From contig NZ_CP027860.1 of the NCBI RefSeq assembly GCF_003015185.1, positions 3,648,501-3,712,500 on the forward strand: a stretch of 64,000 nucleotides of DNA, given 5' to 3'. Numbering within the stretch: the stretch's first letter is position 1; each line of letters begins with the position of its first letter. The stretch comes from Ahniella affigens. Lineage in GTDB: Bacteria; Pseudomonadota; Gammaproteobacteria; Xanthomonadales; Ahniellaceae. The notes below the pieces were generated by a model. It was not told the DNA's origin, did not search any database, and saw only the letters and a program-made list of their open reading frames with translations. Below are positions 28,932 through 38,056 of this stretch, piece by piece. A program made the translations under genes and the position numbers.

Positions 28932-31900
28932 TTACGAGAGATTCCGACCACGCTGCCAGGCAAAGCCCAGCAGCGTCAGCACCAGCAGGATGAGGCCAAC
29001 TCGGTCCAGCGCCGGGACGGTGGCTGCGATGTTGATTCCCGTAGCCTGATTCGGTCCAACCAGATTCGGGTCATCGGTGACACGCACCGTTTCGTTGCTG
29101 CCGTTGCCATCCAGATCGGTATTGATCGTGCCTTGATTCAGGATGGTGCCGCTCGCATTGCTGTTGATCGTCGCCGGAATGGTGATGGTCACCGAAGCGC
29201 CACCCGCCAGCGTGCCGTCCCAATTGATCGTGTTCGCGACATTGGTGACGGTGCCGAGGCTGGCAGTGGGCGTGCCGCCGGTGATGCCAGCAGGCAACAC
29301 ATCCACGAACTCGAACCCAGCATTGTTCGCTTGCGCGCCATTGCCAGCGTTGGTCAACACGATCGTGTACGTAATCGCGCCACCCGGGACAAACGTGCCG
29401 GTCACCGACTTCGTGCCCGTCACATCCGGCGTACCGCTGACCTGAGTCTGATCGGTTGCCGAGTTGTTGGCCGGATTCGGATCACTGCCACCACCCGTGA
29501 CGCTGATCGTGGCCGTGTTGGACACTGTCGCGTTGACCACGGCACCACTCAACACGCAGGTCGCCGTGTAGGTCACGGTATCGCCGACTGGCAACGACAC
29601 CGTGTCACCAATGGTGCCACTGCCGCTCGCCGTGCAGGTCGCACTGCCGGTTGCCGCACAGGTCCAGTTGAAGCTCGCGCACTCGGCTGGAGCAGCATCG
29701 GCGACGGTCGCGCCGGCTGCACTCGGGCCACTGTTGGTGCCGACGATGGTGTAGGTCAGGGTCGCGCCAGGGGCCACGGTGGTCTGGCCATCGGTCTTCG
29801 TGATCGCCAGATCGGCGCTAACCGCGAGGGTGTCGGTATCCGTGGCGGAATTGTTCGCCGGCGTTGGATCTGAGACCCCCGCTGGCGCAGTCACCGTCGC
29901 AGTGTTGACCAGCGAACCAGTCGCCGCTGCACTGATCGTGCAACTGGCGGTGTACGTCACGCTGCCGGCAATGGGCAGATTCACCGTATCGTTGATGTTG
30001 CCAGAGCCTGAAGCCGTACAGGTGCCGCCACCTGCACCAACGCAGGTCCAGGTGCAGGTCAGCGCCGCCGGGAACGTGTCGGCAACCGTGCTCCCTGACG
30101 CAGCGCTCGGACCGGCATTGCTGGCCGTGATCGTATAGGTCACCGAGCCGCCCGGTGTTGCAGTCGTCACGCCGTCGGTCTTGGTGATCGCCAAATCGGC
30201 GTTCAATGCAATCGTGTCGGTATCCGTCGCACTGTTGTTGCCGGGCGTCGGGTCGGTCACACCGCCCGCAGCGGCAACGGTTGCCGTGTTGGTCAGTGAC
30301 CCTGAGGCCAAGGCGCTGACCGTGCACGATGCGGTATACGTGACACTGCCGCCAGCAGGCAAATTCACCAAGTCGTTGATGTTCCCGGAGCTCGCGGCGG
30401 TACACGTGCCACCGCCCGCGCCAACGCACGTCCATGAACACGTCAGCGATGCCGGGAACGTATCCGCGACCGTGCTGCCCAGCGCATTGCTTGGGCCGGC
30501 GTTGCTGGCCGTGATGGTGTAAGTCGTCGAACCGCCAGGCGTCACGGATGTCACGCCATCGGTTTTCGTGATCGACAGGTCCGCCTCGACCGCAATCGTG
30601 TCGCTGTCAGTCGCCGAGTTATTGCCCGCGTTCGGATCCGTGACACCTGCCGGCGCCGCCACCGTCGCCGTATTGCTCAACGTTCCAGTCGCCGCCGCAC
30701 TGATCGCGCATGAGGCCGTATACGTCACGCTGCCGCCCGCCGGCAGATTGGCCGAATCGTTGAGATTGCCACTGCCGGACGCCGTGCAGGTGCCGCCACC
30801 GGCGCCAACGCAGGTCCAGGTGCAGGTCAACGAGGCCGGGAAGGTATCAGCGACCGTCGCGCCCGGCGCATTGCTCGGGCCCGGATTGCTGGCCGTGATC
30901 GTGTAGGTCGCCGAGCCCCCTGCCACGACGCTGGTCACACCATCGGTCTTGGTGATTGACAGATCGGCTTGCGGGGTCAGGGTGTCGGTATCCGTTGCGC
31001 TGTTGTTGGGTGGATTCGGGTCTGTAATCCCGCTGCTCACCGTCGCCGTATTGCTGAGCGTACCCGTCGCGCTGGCGCTGATTGCACAGCTCGCGGTGTA
31101 AGTCACGCTGCCGCCAGCCGGCAGATTCACCGCCGTGTCGTTGATATTGCCGGAGCCAGACGCTGTGCAGGTGCCACCACCGGCACCCACGCAGGTCCAG
31201 TTGCAGGTAAGGATGGCTGGGAACGTGTCCGCCACGGTCGCCCCAGTGACGGGGTCGGGCCCCGCATTCGAAGCCGTGATCGTATAGGTGACCGACCCTC
31301 CAGGAACCGCACTGGCAACGCCGTCAGTCTTCGTGATCGACAGATCCGCCGACAACGCTCGGCAGGCGGTGATGGTCACATCGTCAACCGCCAAGCCAGC
31401 GAATTGCACCGAGGTATCGCTGTCCACATGAAACCGCAATTCTGTATTCAGACCCGCAAGACTGTCGGCCCGCCGCGAGAACACGCCCCAGCCCGCCGCG
31501 CTGCCAATGTTGACCTGTGGGTTGCCGGTTCCGGATGACGCACTGATATAGGTCGGGTCCTTCCAATCGAAGAGGCGCACCGGCGTGGCGCCACCAACTT
31601 GCTGGAAGTCGACAAAGAAGTGATCGAAGTTCGCCGTCTCGACCTGATGACTTTGCGCCCACGTCACGACCACGGGCGGGCTCAAGCCAGCCAAATTGAC
31701 ATTCGGCGAGAGCAAGTCCTGATTGCTGCTGGCGTTGTACGTGTTATCGAGATCGGTTTTCCAGCAGTTCACGCCGCTATTGCACGTTGAGAACGGCGCG
31801 ATCGGATTCGCCGTGGTCGTTGCCACGGTTGCGGGCAGACCGAGCTCCCATTCGTCCTGCGCGCCTGAATGCGTGAAGCCGGCGGATCCCGACTCAAAAT

Positions 31901-33488
31901 CGGTGGTGTAAACCGTCTGGGTCGTGAAGCCAGGCGCGCACGTTGGTGCGGGGACCGGCTCGCACACACGCAAGCCCCACGATGTGAGCGTGCCGCCGTT
32001 GGCGCCAGCGGTGTCGTCGCGCAGGTCCAGAGTCCACGTGCCACCGGCATTCTGGCCATCGAAATGCGACAACCGATACGCACCCGAGGTGCTGGCCGTG
32101 CCGGCCGTTGAATTGTTCTCCGGCTTCAATTGCGTACCGCGAAATGAGGTGAACGCCGGTGGAATTCCGGCCTCATCATCGAACACCACATCCATCTGGG
32201 TCTGGCCACCGGTCGCGGCGGCGCCAATGTCGGTAAACAGGCCGTTGTCGCTGCCTGCAGGCGAGCGCAAGTGCGCGTCGATGTCTTGCATCAGCGCATG
32301 ATTCAGCACCAGATCGACGTCCAGATCGGCAATCCGCGGGTTGCCCGGGATCGTCAGCGTAGACGACACGAGTCCCGTACCCGGGCCAATCGTCTTCGGC
32401 ACATCCGTCGACATGTAGGTGGTGCAGTTGACGCCTTCCTGGGTCGCCGGGCGCACACTGACGCTCAAATGGTAGGTCGAGGTGGCGCCACCAACGGCGG
32501 CCGACGCGGAATCCACAAATGCGAAGTAAGTACCGGCCGTCTTGACTGTCATGAAGAAGGCTTCCGACGGCAGATTCGGAACGGGCGAAACATCGCCCGT
32601 TCCCGCGTCGTCGACCACGAGAATCTGGTTGCCGGCATCGCCGAAGAGCGCAAAGCCCAGGCGGCCGTTCCAGCTCACGCCATCGCGTTCTGGATCCACA
32701 TCCAGACTCAGAAAGACCGTATCACCGGCGTTTAGGGGAAAACTGAACCAGTCTTGCTCGGTCGCGGCTGCCGGGTTGCGGGTACCACTAACCCAGCCAT
32801 TGGCGGGCAGGACATTGGCCGTAGCCGGCGTGTCATTCGCCTCGACTTCCGGCGTCGGCGCACCGGATTGCACGCGGAGGTGCAACTCGTACGGGCGCTC
32901 GGACGTGGTGCCAGCGGTAAAATCGTTGACCCGCAAGAAATAAGTGCCCGTGGTCGGAATGGTCGCACCGGCAATGGATGACGAGAGGCCCGCAAACGAG
33001 CCGTTGTCATCGTCGAATTCAATGAGTGTGGTGCCGTCCGACGCGAACAATCTGAGCTGGCTGTCGGTACTGCTTCCGGCTGACGCCGACGTCATCGTTG
33101 CCGCGTAGACGCGGTCACCCGCATTGGCGGTGAAGCTGTAGAAGTCAATATCGCCGTTCGGATACAGATCGCCCTTGACGACCAGATCTGTGCTGGCGAG
33201 CGGGCTCGCCGTGGCCGAAGTGCCATTCGGCTCCACTTCGCTGGCATAGCCTTGTCCAGCGGGGAAGATCGGCTGCGCGTACTTGAGGCCGGCGGGTAGC
33301 GTGAAAGGCGCCGCAGCGCGTTCAGGCACCTGACCCTTCTGTGCGCCATCGTCCAGAACCTGATTGATCTCGACCGCGGCCGAAACCGTGCCGCAGCACA
33401 GCACGCCCGCCCAGATCACTACCCGGCGCATCCATGCACGACCGTTCTCCAGGCTGCGCTGCGGCAGCCCGCCTGTTCCACTCGTCAT
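28932..33488 (-). CDS. Giant secreted DUF11-repeat protein with P-domain and anchor-like C terminus
   Basis: Predicted surface or secreted protein of about 1,518 residues from the ATG at 33488 (GGGAAGG just upstream); a later Met at 33431 gives a tighter signal peptide (RRVVIWAGVLCCGTVSA). In order, with rough positions: two bacterial pre-peptidase-C-like domains (EVEPNGTSATA at 84 and PEVEANDTPATAN near 215), a proprotein-convertase P-like beta domain (about 350-500), a jelly-roll-like region, then five DUF11 repeats each opening with ADLSITKTDG or a close variant, plus a divergent sixth (PDVTGTKSVTG). The C terminus VPALDRVGLILLVLTLLGFA then WQRGRNLS resembles an IPTL-CTERM sorting signal. 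No catalytic domain was seen, so adhesion or surface structure is likely. Confidence 0.85.
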   Translation of the reverse strand: MTSGTGGLPQRSLENGRAWMRRVVIWAGVLCCGTVSAAVEINQVLDDGAQKGQVPERAAAPFTLPAGLKYAQPIFPAGQGYASEVEPNGTSATASPLASTDLVVKGDLYPNGDIDFYSFTANAGDRVYAATMTSASAGSSTDSQLRLFASDGTTLIEFDDDNGSFAGLSSSIAGATIPTTGTYFLRVNDFTAGTTSERPYELHLRVQSGAPTPEVEANDTPATANVLPANGWVSGTRNPAAATEQDWFSFPLNAGDTVFLSLDVDPERDGVSWNGRLGFALFGDAGNQILVVDDAGTGDVSPVPNLPSEAFFMTVKTAGTYFAFVDSASAAVGGATSTYHLSVSVRPATQEGVNCTTYMSTDVPKTIGPGTGLVSSTLTIPGNPRIADLDVDLVLNHALMQDIDAHLRSPAGSDNGLFTDIGAAATGGQTQMDVVFDDEAGIPPAFTSFRGTQLKPENNSTAGTASTSGAYRLSHFDGQNAGGTWTLDLRDDTAGANGGTLTSWGLRVCEPVPAPTCAPGFTTQTVYTTDFESGSAGFTHSGAQDEWELGLPATVATTTANPIAPFSTCNSGVNCWKTDLDNTYNASSNQDLLSPNVNLAGLSPPVVVTWAQSHQVETANFDHFFVDFQQVGGATPVRLFDWKDPTYISASSGTGNPQVNIGSAAGWGVFSRRADSLAGLNTELRFHVDSDTSVQFAGLAVDDVTITACRALSADLSITKTDGVASAVPGGSVTYTITASNAGPDPVTGATVADTFPAILTCNWTCVGAGGGTCTASGSGNINDTAVNLPAGGSVTYTASCAISASATGTLSNTATVSSGITDPNPPNNSATDTDTLTPQADLSITKTDGVTSVVAGGSATYTITASNPGPSNAPGATVADTFPASLTCTWTCVGAGGGTCTASGSGNLNDSANLPAGGSVTYTASCAISAAATGTLSNTATVAAPAGVTDPNAGNNSATDSDTIAVEADLSITKTDGVTSVTPGGSTTYTITASNAGPSNALGSTVADTFPASLTCSWTCVGAGGGTCTAASSGNINDLVNLPAGGSVTYTASCTVSALASGSLTNTATVAAAGGVTDPTPGNNSATDTDTIALNADLAITKTDGVTTATPGGSVTYTITASNAGPSAASGSTVADTFPAALTCTWTCVGAGGGTCTASGSGNINDTVNLPIAGSVTYTASCTISAAATGSLVNTATVTAPAGVSDPTPANNSATDTDTLAVSADLAITKTDGQTTVAPGATLTYTIVGTNSGPSAAGATVADAAPAECASFNWTCAATGSATCTASGSGTIGDTVSLPVGDTVTYTATCVLSGAVVNATVSNTATISVTGGGSDPNPANNSATDQTQVSGTPDVTGTKSVTGTFVPGGAITYTIVLTNAGNGAQANNAGFEFVDVLPAGITGGTPTASLGTVTNVANTINWDGTLAGGASVTITIPATINSNASGTILNQGTINTDLDGNGSNETVRVTDDPNLVGPNQATGINIAATVPALDRVGLILLVLTLLGFAWQRGRNLS
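29796..31340. repeat. Four ~384-bp in-frame repeats inside the DUF11 gene
   Basis: The anchor TTCGTGATCG or TTGGTGATCG recurs at 29796, 30181, 30565, 30949 and 31330, giving intervals of 385, 384, 384 and 381 bases. The units are highly alike in DNA, not only in protein, which points to recent duplication or gene conversion and makes copy-number change likely. Confidence 0.85.
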
Positions 33489-33868
33489 AACCTTCCCCGC
33501 GTCAACTTGCCACAATGGCAATTCCCGATTCGCATCGTATCGTTGTGAAATCCCCTTGTTCAAGCACATTGTGAAGGATTTCGCATTGAGTCCCGGCCGC
33601 CGCGAACCAACCTCGACCACACGCCCCGTGCTGTTGTCAGAACCCAACTGCCAAAGGCTCCAACCGGGGGTGGATGCGCGGAAAATGCAGTCGCTCGGTT
33701 AACTGGTTGCTGCGGTCACATTCCAACTCGTCAGGTCGATAACATGGAGGTTTGAACGCGCTTTCATCGCCCGGATCGGTCCGGCAGTGACTGACTTCGG
33801 TACGGCCAGGCATATCAACCAAACCAATCTGCCGGGAGCAGGCGGGCCGAGATCGGTAGAATGCCGTC
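33489..33868. other. Divergent intergenic region, nothing named
   Basis: This 380-bp gap separates the divergent DUF11 protein and TauE/SafE genes and must hold both promoters. I see no clear operator, RNA gene or conserved reading frame in it. Confidence 0.5.
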
Positions 33869-34624
33869 ATGGATTCGGAATTTCTGCTCTGGCTGGGTAT
33901 TGGTGCCCTGGGCCAACTCATTGATGGCGCTATCGGTATGGGCTTTGGCCCGATCGTCAGTGCCGTGCTGCTGTCGCTCGGCGTCCCGCCGATCGCCTCA
34001 AGCACAGCCGTGAACGCGGCCAAGATTGCTACCGGCGCGGCGTCAGCAGCCAGTCACGCCTGGTTCGAGAATGTCGATCGGCGGACGTTCCGGCACTTGG
34101 TGATCGCCGGGATGCTCGGTGGCTTGGTCGGCGCGCTGATTCTGAGCCAGATCGACGGCAAAGCCGTGCTCCCTTTTGTCAATGCCTATCTGGTTCTGCT
34201 CGGTTTTCTGATTCTCTATCGGGCGTTTCGACCGGTCGTTCCCAAACTCCCCCATGCCCTGGGCATTGCTGGCACAGGTCTCGCTGCCGGCACGCTGAAC
34301 GCGATTGGCGGCGGCGGCTGGGGATCCATCACGACCGCCGGCTTGATGGGCCAGGGCCAGTCGCCACGGTTTGCGATCGGCACGGCCAACGCGGCCGAGT
34401 TCTTGGTCGCGCTGGTGACCACGCTTGCGTTCTCGGCAAACTTTGGCTCGGTCCCGTGGCTCAACGTGCTGGCCATTGTTGCGGGCGGCTTCCTGACCGC
34501 GCCGTTCGCAGCCTGGCTGGCAAAACACTTGCCAATCAAATTGATGACCGTCCTGGTCGCCGTGCTCGTGATCGGCTTGAGCGGCTATGGCCTTTGGCAG
34601 CACCTGACCAAGCTCGCAAGTTGA
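33869..34624 (+). CDS. TauE/SafE-family membrane exporter
   Basis: Inner-membrane protein of 251 residues with about eight hydrophobic segments arranged as two similar halves. Each half starts with the family motif: GALGQLIDGAIGMGFGP in the first and GIAGTGLAAGTLNAIGGGGWG in the second. Related proteins export sulfite, sulfoacetate or other small anions. It starts 104 bases ahead of the flavin/Fe-S fusion gene on the same strand and may share its operon. A second family member lies at 53984. Confidence 0.87.
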   Translation: MDSEFLLWLGIGALGQLIDGAIGMGFGPIVSAVLLSLGVPPIASSTAVNAAKIATGAASAASHAWFENVDRRTFRHLVIAGMLGGLVGALILSQIDGKAVLPFVNAYLVLLGFLILYRAFRPVVPKLPHALGIAGTGLAAGTLNAIGGGGWGSITTAGLMGQGQSPRFAIGTANAAEFLVALVTTLAFSANFGSVPWLNVLAIVAGGFLTAPFAAWLAKHLPIKLMTVLVAVLVIGLSGYGLWQHLTKLAS

Positions 34625-34727
34625 GTCGATCCGACCAAGCCGACATCCAGCCGCTGCGAATCGCGCTTGCAGCCCACGAAATGTTCGGGCTAGCCTAGCG
34701 ACCTACCGCAACCTGTCGGAGTGGACC

Positions 34728-37136
34728 TTGGCCGAGCGATTCCAAATTGCCATTGTCGGATCTGGCCCGGGTGGGCTGAGTGCGGCGTCCAGGGCTGCCG
34801 AGATCGGCGTCTCGCATGTGCTGCTCGAAGCCGAGCCGCATCTGTCGAACACCATCTACCGCTACCAGAAGGGCAAGCACGTCATGGACGAGCCCGGCAT
34901 TCTGCCGCTTCGTTCGCCGCTGGAGTTCAAGGCCGGTAGTCGCGAGACGATCCTTTCGGCCTGGAATGACGGCGTCGCCCGGCTGAATGTCAATGTCCGT
35001 CACGGTCATGAGGTGACCAAAGTCCAAGCGCAACCTGGCGGCGGATTCCTGCTTGAGTGTGGCAATGGCGCCCAGTTCCTGGCTGACCGGGTGGTGCTCG
35101 GCATTGGCTTGCAGGGCAACATCCGAAAACTCGGTGTGCCGGGCGAGGACCTGCCCTTCGTCCAGTATCAACTCGATGATCCGGGCGCCTATTCAGGCGA
35201 GACTATTGTGGTCATTGGTGCCGGCGACGCGGCCATCGAGAATGCGATCGCGCTCGCGAAGCAAAACACGGTCATCGTGATCAACCGTCGTGACGAATTC
35301 GCCCGCGCCAAGGAGGGCAACCTGCGCGGCATTCTGAAGGCGATCGAGGACGGCACCATTCAGTGCTACTACAACACAGCACCGGAGAAAGTGGAGGCGC
35401 TGACCGTTGGCCGCAAGAAAGGCCGCATGATGCTGCAGACCCCACAAGGTCGCGCGCAGATTTTGATCGACCGGGTCATTGCCCGCCTCGGCGCGTCGGC
35501 ACCGCGCGGGTTTGTCGAAGGCTGCGGCGTCAAGTTTCCGAACAAAGACCCAGCTGCTGTGCCGGCGATCTCGCCGCAATACGAATCGAATGTCCCGGGT
35601 CTCTATATCGTCGGCGCGCTGGCCGGGTATCCGCTGATCAAGCAGGCCATGAACCAGGGCTATGAAGTGGTCGAGTACATTCTCGGCCGCACAGTCGAGC
35701 CCGCCGATGAGCCCTTGCTGCGCGACAAGCTCAAGAACGTGCCGAACTTCCGCAGCGTCGACGCATTCATTGCCGATATCCAGCGCAATGTGCCTCTGCT
35801 GGCGCAAATCACGCCGCTGCAGTTGCGCGAATTTCTGCTCGACTCCGACATCCATGCGCCCCGCCCCGGCACCCCCGTGTTCGAGAAGAACGACTACACG
35901 AACACGTTCTATTCGATCGTCGAAGGTGAGGTCGAGGTGATTGTCGATGCGGCGCAGAACAAACGCATCAAACTCCGCCGTGGCGAATTTTTTGGCGAAA
36001 TGGGTCTGATCTCGGGGCGTCGCCGCGCGGCAACGGTGGTGGCCGGGCCAGGCGCTGTACTGATTGAAACACCGCGGCGCTCGATGAACCGATTGATTCA
36101 GTCGGTCGAGGCCGTCAAGCGCGAAATCGACAAGGTGTTCATTGCCCGTGCGCTGCAATCCCGATTTACGCCCGAGTCGCCGATCGAACGGCTCAACGAG
36201 GTCGTCGAGAGCGCGCGCATCGTGCAGTTCAAGGCCGGCGATGTGGTGTTCAATGAGGGCGACGTGGGCGACTGCGTGCATCTGATCCGGCGTGGCTCGC
36301 TGACGATCTCGCGGCAAATCGGCGGCAAGGAAGTGGTGTTGTCCTACGTTGCCGCTGGCAACTACGTTGGCGAGATGGCGCTGCTGGGCGACAATCGTCG
36401 TTCGGCCACGGCCAAGGCTGCCATTGCCACCGAGACCATTCGTTTGGACGGCGACGCGTTCAAGCGCCTGTTCCAGCGCGACCCGCTGCTCCGAGCACGT
36501 CTGCAGTCGGAATACTCCAATCGCACGGCGTCCAATCTAGCCATGCAGCAGATGCCGGCAGGTGGCGACATCATCTCGTTCCTGATTGCCCAGGGTGCTG
36601 GTGAGGCCACCGACATCCTGCTGATCGACGAGGCGTTGTGCGTCCGCTGCGACAACTGCGAGAAAGCCTGTGCCGAAACCCACGGCGGCACGTCGCGCCT
36701 TGACCGGGAGGCAGGACCCACGTTTGCCAACGTCCATGTCCCGACCTCGTGCCGACACTGCGAACATCCGCACTGCATGAAGGATTGCCCGCCGGACGCG
36801 ATTCACCGTGCCCCGAATGGCGAAGTATTCATCGCCGACAACTGCATTGGTTGCGGGAACTGCGAGCGGAATTGCCCCTATGGCGTGATTCATCTGGCCG
36901 CAAAGCCCCCCAATAAACCGGGGTTGCTGTCCTGGCTGTTGCTTGGCAACGGCCCCGGCCCGGGCGAAGCGCCGTATGATCCGAAAGCTGCAAAAGGCAG
37001 CGAGAAAAAGGCGGTCAAGTGCGACATGTGCAAAGACCTCAAAGGCGGGCCCGCCTGTGTGCGTGCTTGTCCGACCGGCGCCGCCATCCGTATTGGGCCG
37101 GAGAAGTTTCCGTCCTACGCACGCGACCGGAGCTGA
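34728..37136 (+). CDS. Flavin oxidoreductase / tandem cNMP-binding / four-[4Fe-4S] fusion
   Basis: Predicted cytoplasmic electron-transfer protein of 802 residues. Residues 1-320 form a thioredoxin-reductase-like fold with FAD motif GSGPGG (11-16) and NAD(P) motif GAGDAA (164-169), but without the redox CXXC. Two cyclic-nucleotide-binding domains follow (about 375-460 and 490-585). The second has the phosphate-binding cassette GEMALLGDNRRSATA, while the first has GEMGLISGRRRAAT. The C terminus (638-785) carries 16 cysteines in four groups like DmsB/NrfC subunits: CVRCDNCEKAC, CRHCEHPHCMKDC, CIGCGNCERNC, and CDMC with CVRAC. The start is TTG at 34728 with GGAG six bases upstream. It would pass electrons from NAD(P)H to the membrane protein encoded six bases downstream. 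Confidence 0.85.
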   Translation: MAERFQIAIVGSGPGGLSAASRAAEIGVSHVLLEAEPHLSNTIYRYQKGKHVMDEPGILPLRSPLEFKAGSRETILSAWNDGVARLNVNVRHGHEVTKVQAQPGGGFLLECGNGAQFLADRVVLGIGLQGNIRKLGVPGEDLPFVQYQLDDPGAYSGETIVVIGAGDAAIENAIALAKQNTVIVINRRDEFARAKEGNLRGILKAIEDGTIQCYYNTAPEKVEALTVGRKKGRMMLQTPQGRAQILIDRVIARLGASAPRGFVEGCGVKFPNKDPAAVPAISPQYESNVPGLYIVGALAGYPLIKQAMNQGYEVVEYILGRTVEPADEPLLRDKLKNVPNFRSVDAFIADIQRNVPLLAQITPLQLREFLLDSDIHAPRPGTPVFEKNDYTNTFYSIVEGEVEVIVDAAQNKRIKLRRGEFFGEMGLISGRRRAATVVAGPGAVLIETPRRSMNRLIQSVEAVKREIDKVFIARALQSRFTPESPIERLNEVVESARIVQFKAGDVVFNEGDVGDCVHLIRRGSLTISRQIGGKEVVLSYVAAGNYVGEMALLGDNRRSATAKAAIATETIRLDGDAFKRLFQRDPLLRARLQSEYSNRTASNLAMQQMPAGGDIISFLIAQGAGEATDILLIDEALCVRCDNCEKACAETHGGTSRLDREAGPTFANVHVPTSCRHCEHPHCMKDCPPDAIHRAPNGEVFIADNCIGCGNCERNCPYGVIHLAAKPPNKPGLLSWLLLGNGPGPGEAPYDPKAAKGSEKKAVKCDMCKDLKGGPACVRACPTGAAIRIGPEKFPSYARDRS

Positions 37137-37142
37137 GCTGCC

Positions 37143-38048
37143 ATGCCCATGCATGAATCGATTTTCGATGCGTCGCGCTATCGCTATCTCTGGGTCTCCC
37201 TGACGCTGTCACTCCTGGCCATCGTGTTGTATGTCTGGCATGACCCCATCGGCGTACCCAACGGCGGCAGCTGGCTTGGCTACACGCTGGGCACGATTGG
37301 TGCGCTGCTCATTCTGTGGCTGATGTGGTTTGGCATCCGAAAGCGCAGCTACAGCAGCCGGATGGGCACGCTGCGCGGCTGGTTGTCGGCGCATGTGTAC
37401 CTCGGCACGACGTTGATCCTGATCGCGTTTCTGCATAGTGGCTTTCAACTTGGCTGGAACATCCACACGCTGGCACTGATATTGATGCTGTGCGTGATCT
37501 TCAGCGGCTTTTTTGGCGTCTATGCCTACGTGCGGTATCCGGCAATGATGACCCGGAATCGCGACAGTGCAACGCGGCAATCGCTGCTCGATGAAATTGT
37601 CGACCTGGACGCCCAGGCACTGGGGTTGGCCGACGCGGTCGATCCGAAAGTGCACGCCGTGGTTCTGCGGTCGATTGAACGCACCCAGATTGGCGGCGGT
37701 TTCCAGAAGCTGATGCGCCCGGACACCGAAACCGACAACGCGCTCGATCAGGTCAAACTGTTCATGGAGCAGCGCGAGAAGGGGGCCCAGCCTGGACCGA
37801 AAAAAGAGATGTCGACGATGTTTGCGATGGTCGATTTTCTTTCTGCCGGGAGTGCCGACAACAAAGCCGACGCGCTCCGGAAGTTGCTCGATGTGCTGGC
37901 GCGAAAGCGCTCGCTGACAGGTCGCATTACCCGCGACTTGCAACTGCAGGCGCTGATGGAGGCCTGGCTCTATGTGCACATACCGTTGTCGTTTGGGTTG
38001 CTGGCCGCATTGAGCGCGCACGTGATCTCTGTCTTCTTTTATTGGTGA
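37143..38048 (+). CDS. Membrane protein with di-haem cytochrome b histidine pattern
   Basis: Inner-membrane protein of 301 residues with about five hydrophobic helices (roughly 15-32, 45-66, 82-101, 108-130, 276-300) and a long charged loop at 135-270. Two helices each carry a pair of histidines 14 residues apart: H84/H98 (in SAHVYLGTTLILIAFLHSGF) and H279/H293 (in VHIPLSFGLLAALSAH). This is the spacing used to stack two haems b across a membrane. It lies between the Fe-S fusion gene and the cytochrome c gene with gaps of 6 and 8 bases, so it probably links cytoplasmic and periplasmic electron carriers. Haem binding is inferred. Confidence 0.72.
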   Translation: MPMHESIFDASRYRYLWVSLTLSLLAIVLYVWHDPIGVPNGGSWLGYTLGTIGALLILWLMWFGIRKRSYSSRMGTLRGWLSAHVYLGTTLILIAFLHSGFQLGWNIHTLALILMLCVIFSGFFGVYAYVRYPAMMTRNRDSATRQSLLDEIVDLDAQALGLADAVDPKVHAVVLRSIERTQIGGGFQKLMRPDTETDNALDQVKLFMEQREKGAQPGPKKEMSTMFAMVDFLSAGSADNKADALRKLLDVLARKRSLTGRITRDLQLQALMEAWLYVHIPLSFGLLAALSAHVISVFFYW

Positions 38049-38056
38049 GGTGAGCG

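Noticed and set aside
34728-37136. Thioredoxin reductase
   Set aside because: The flavin domain has no CXXC redox pair, and the C-terminal Fe-S and cNMP domains point to an electron-transfer role.
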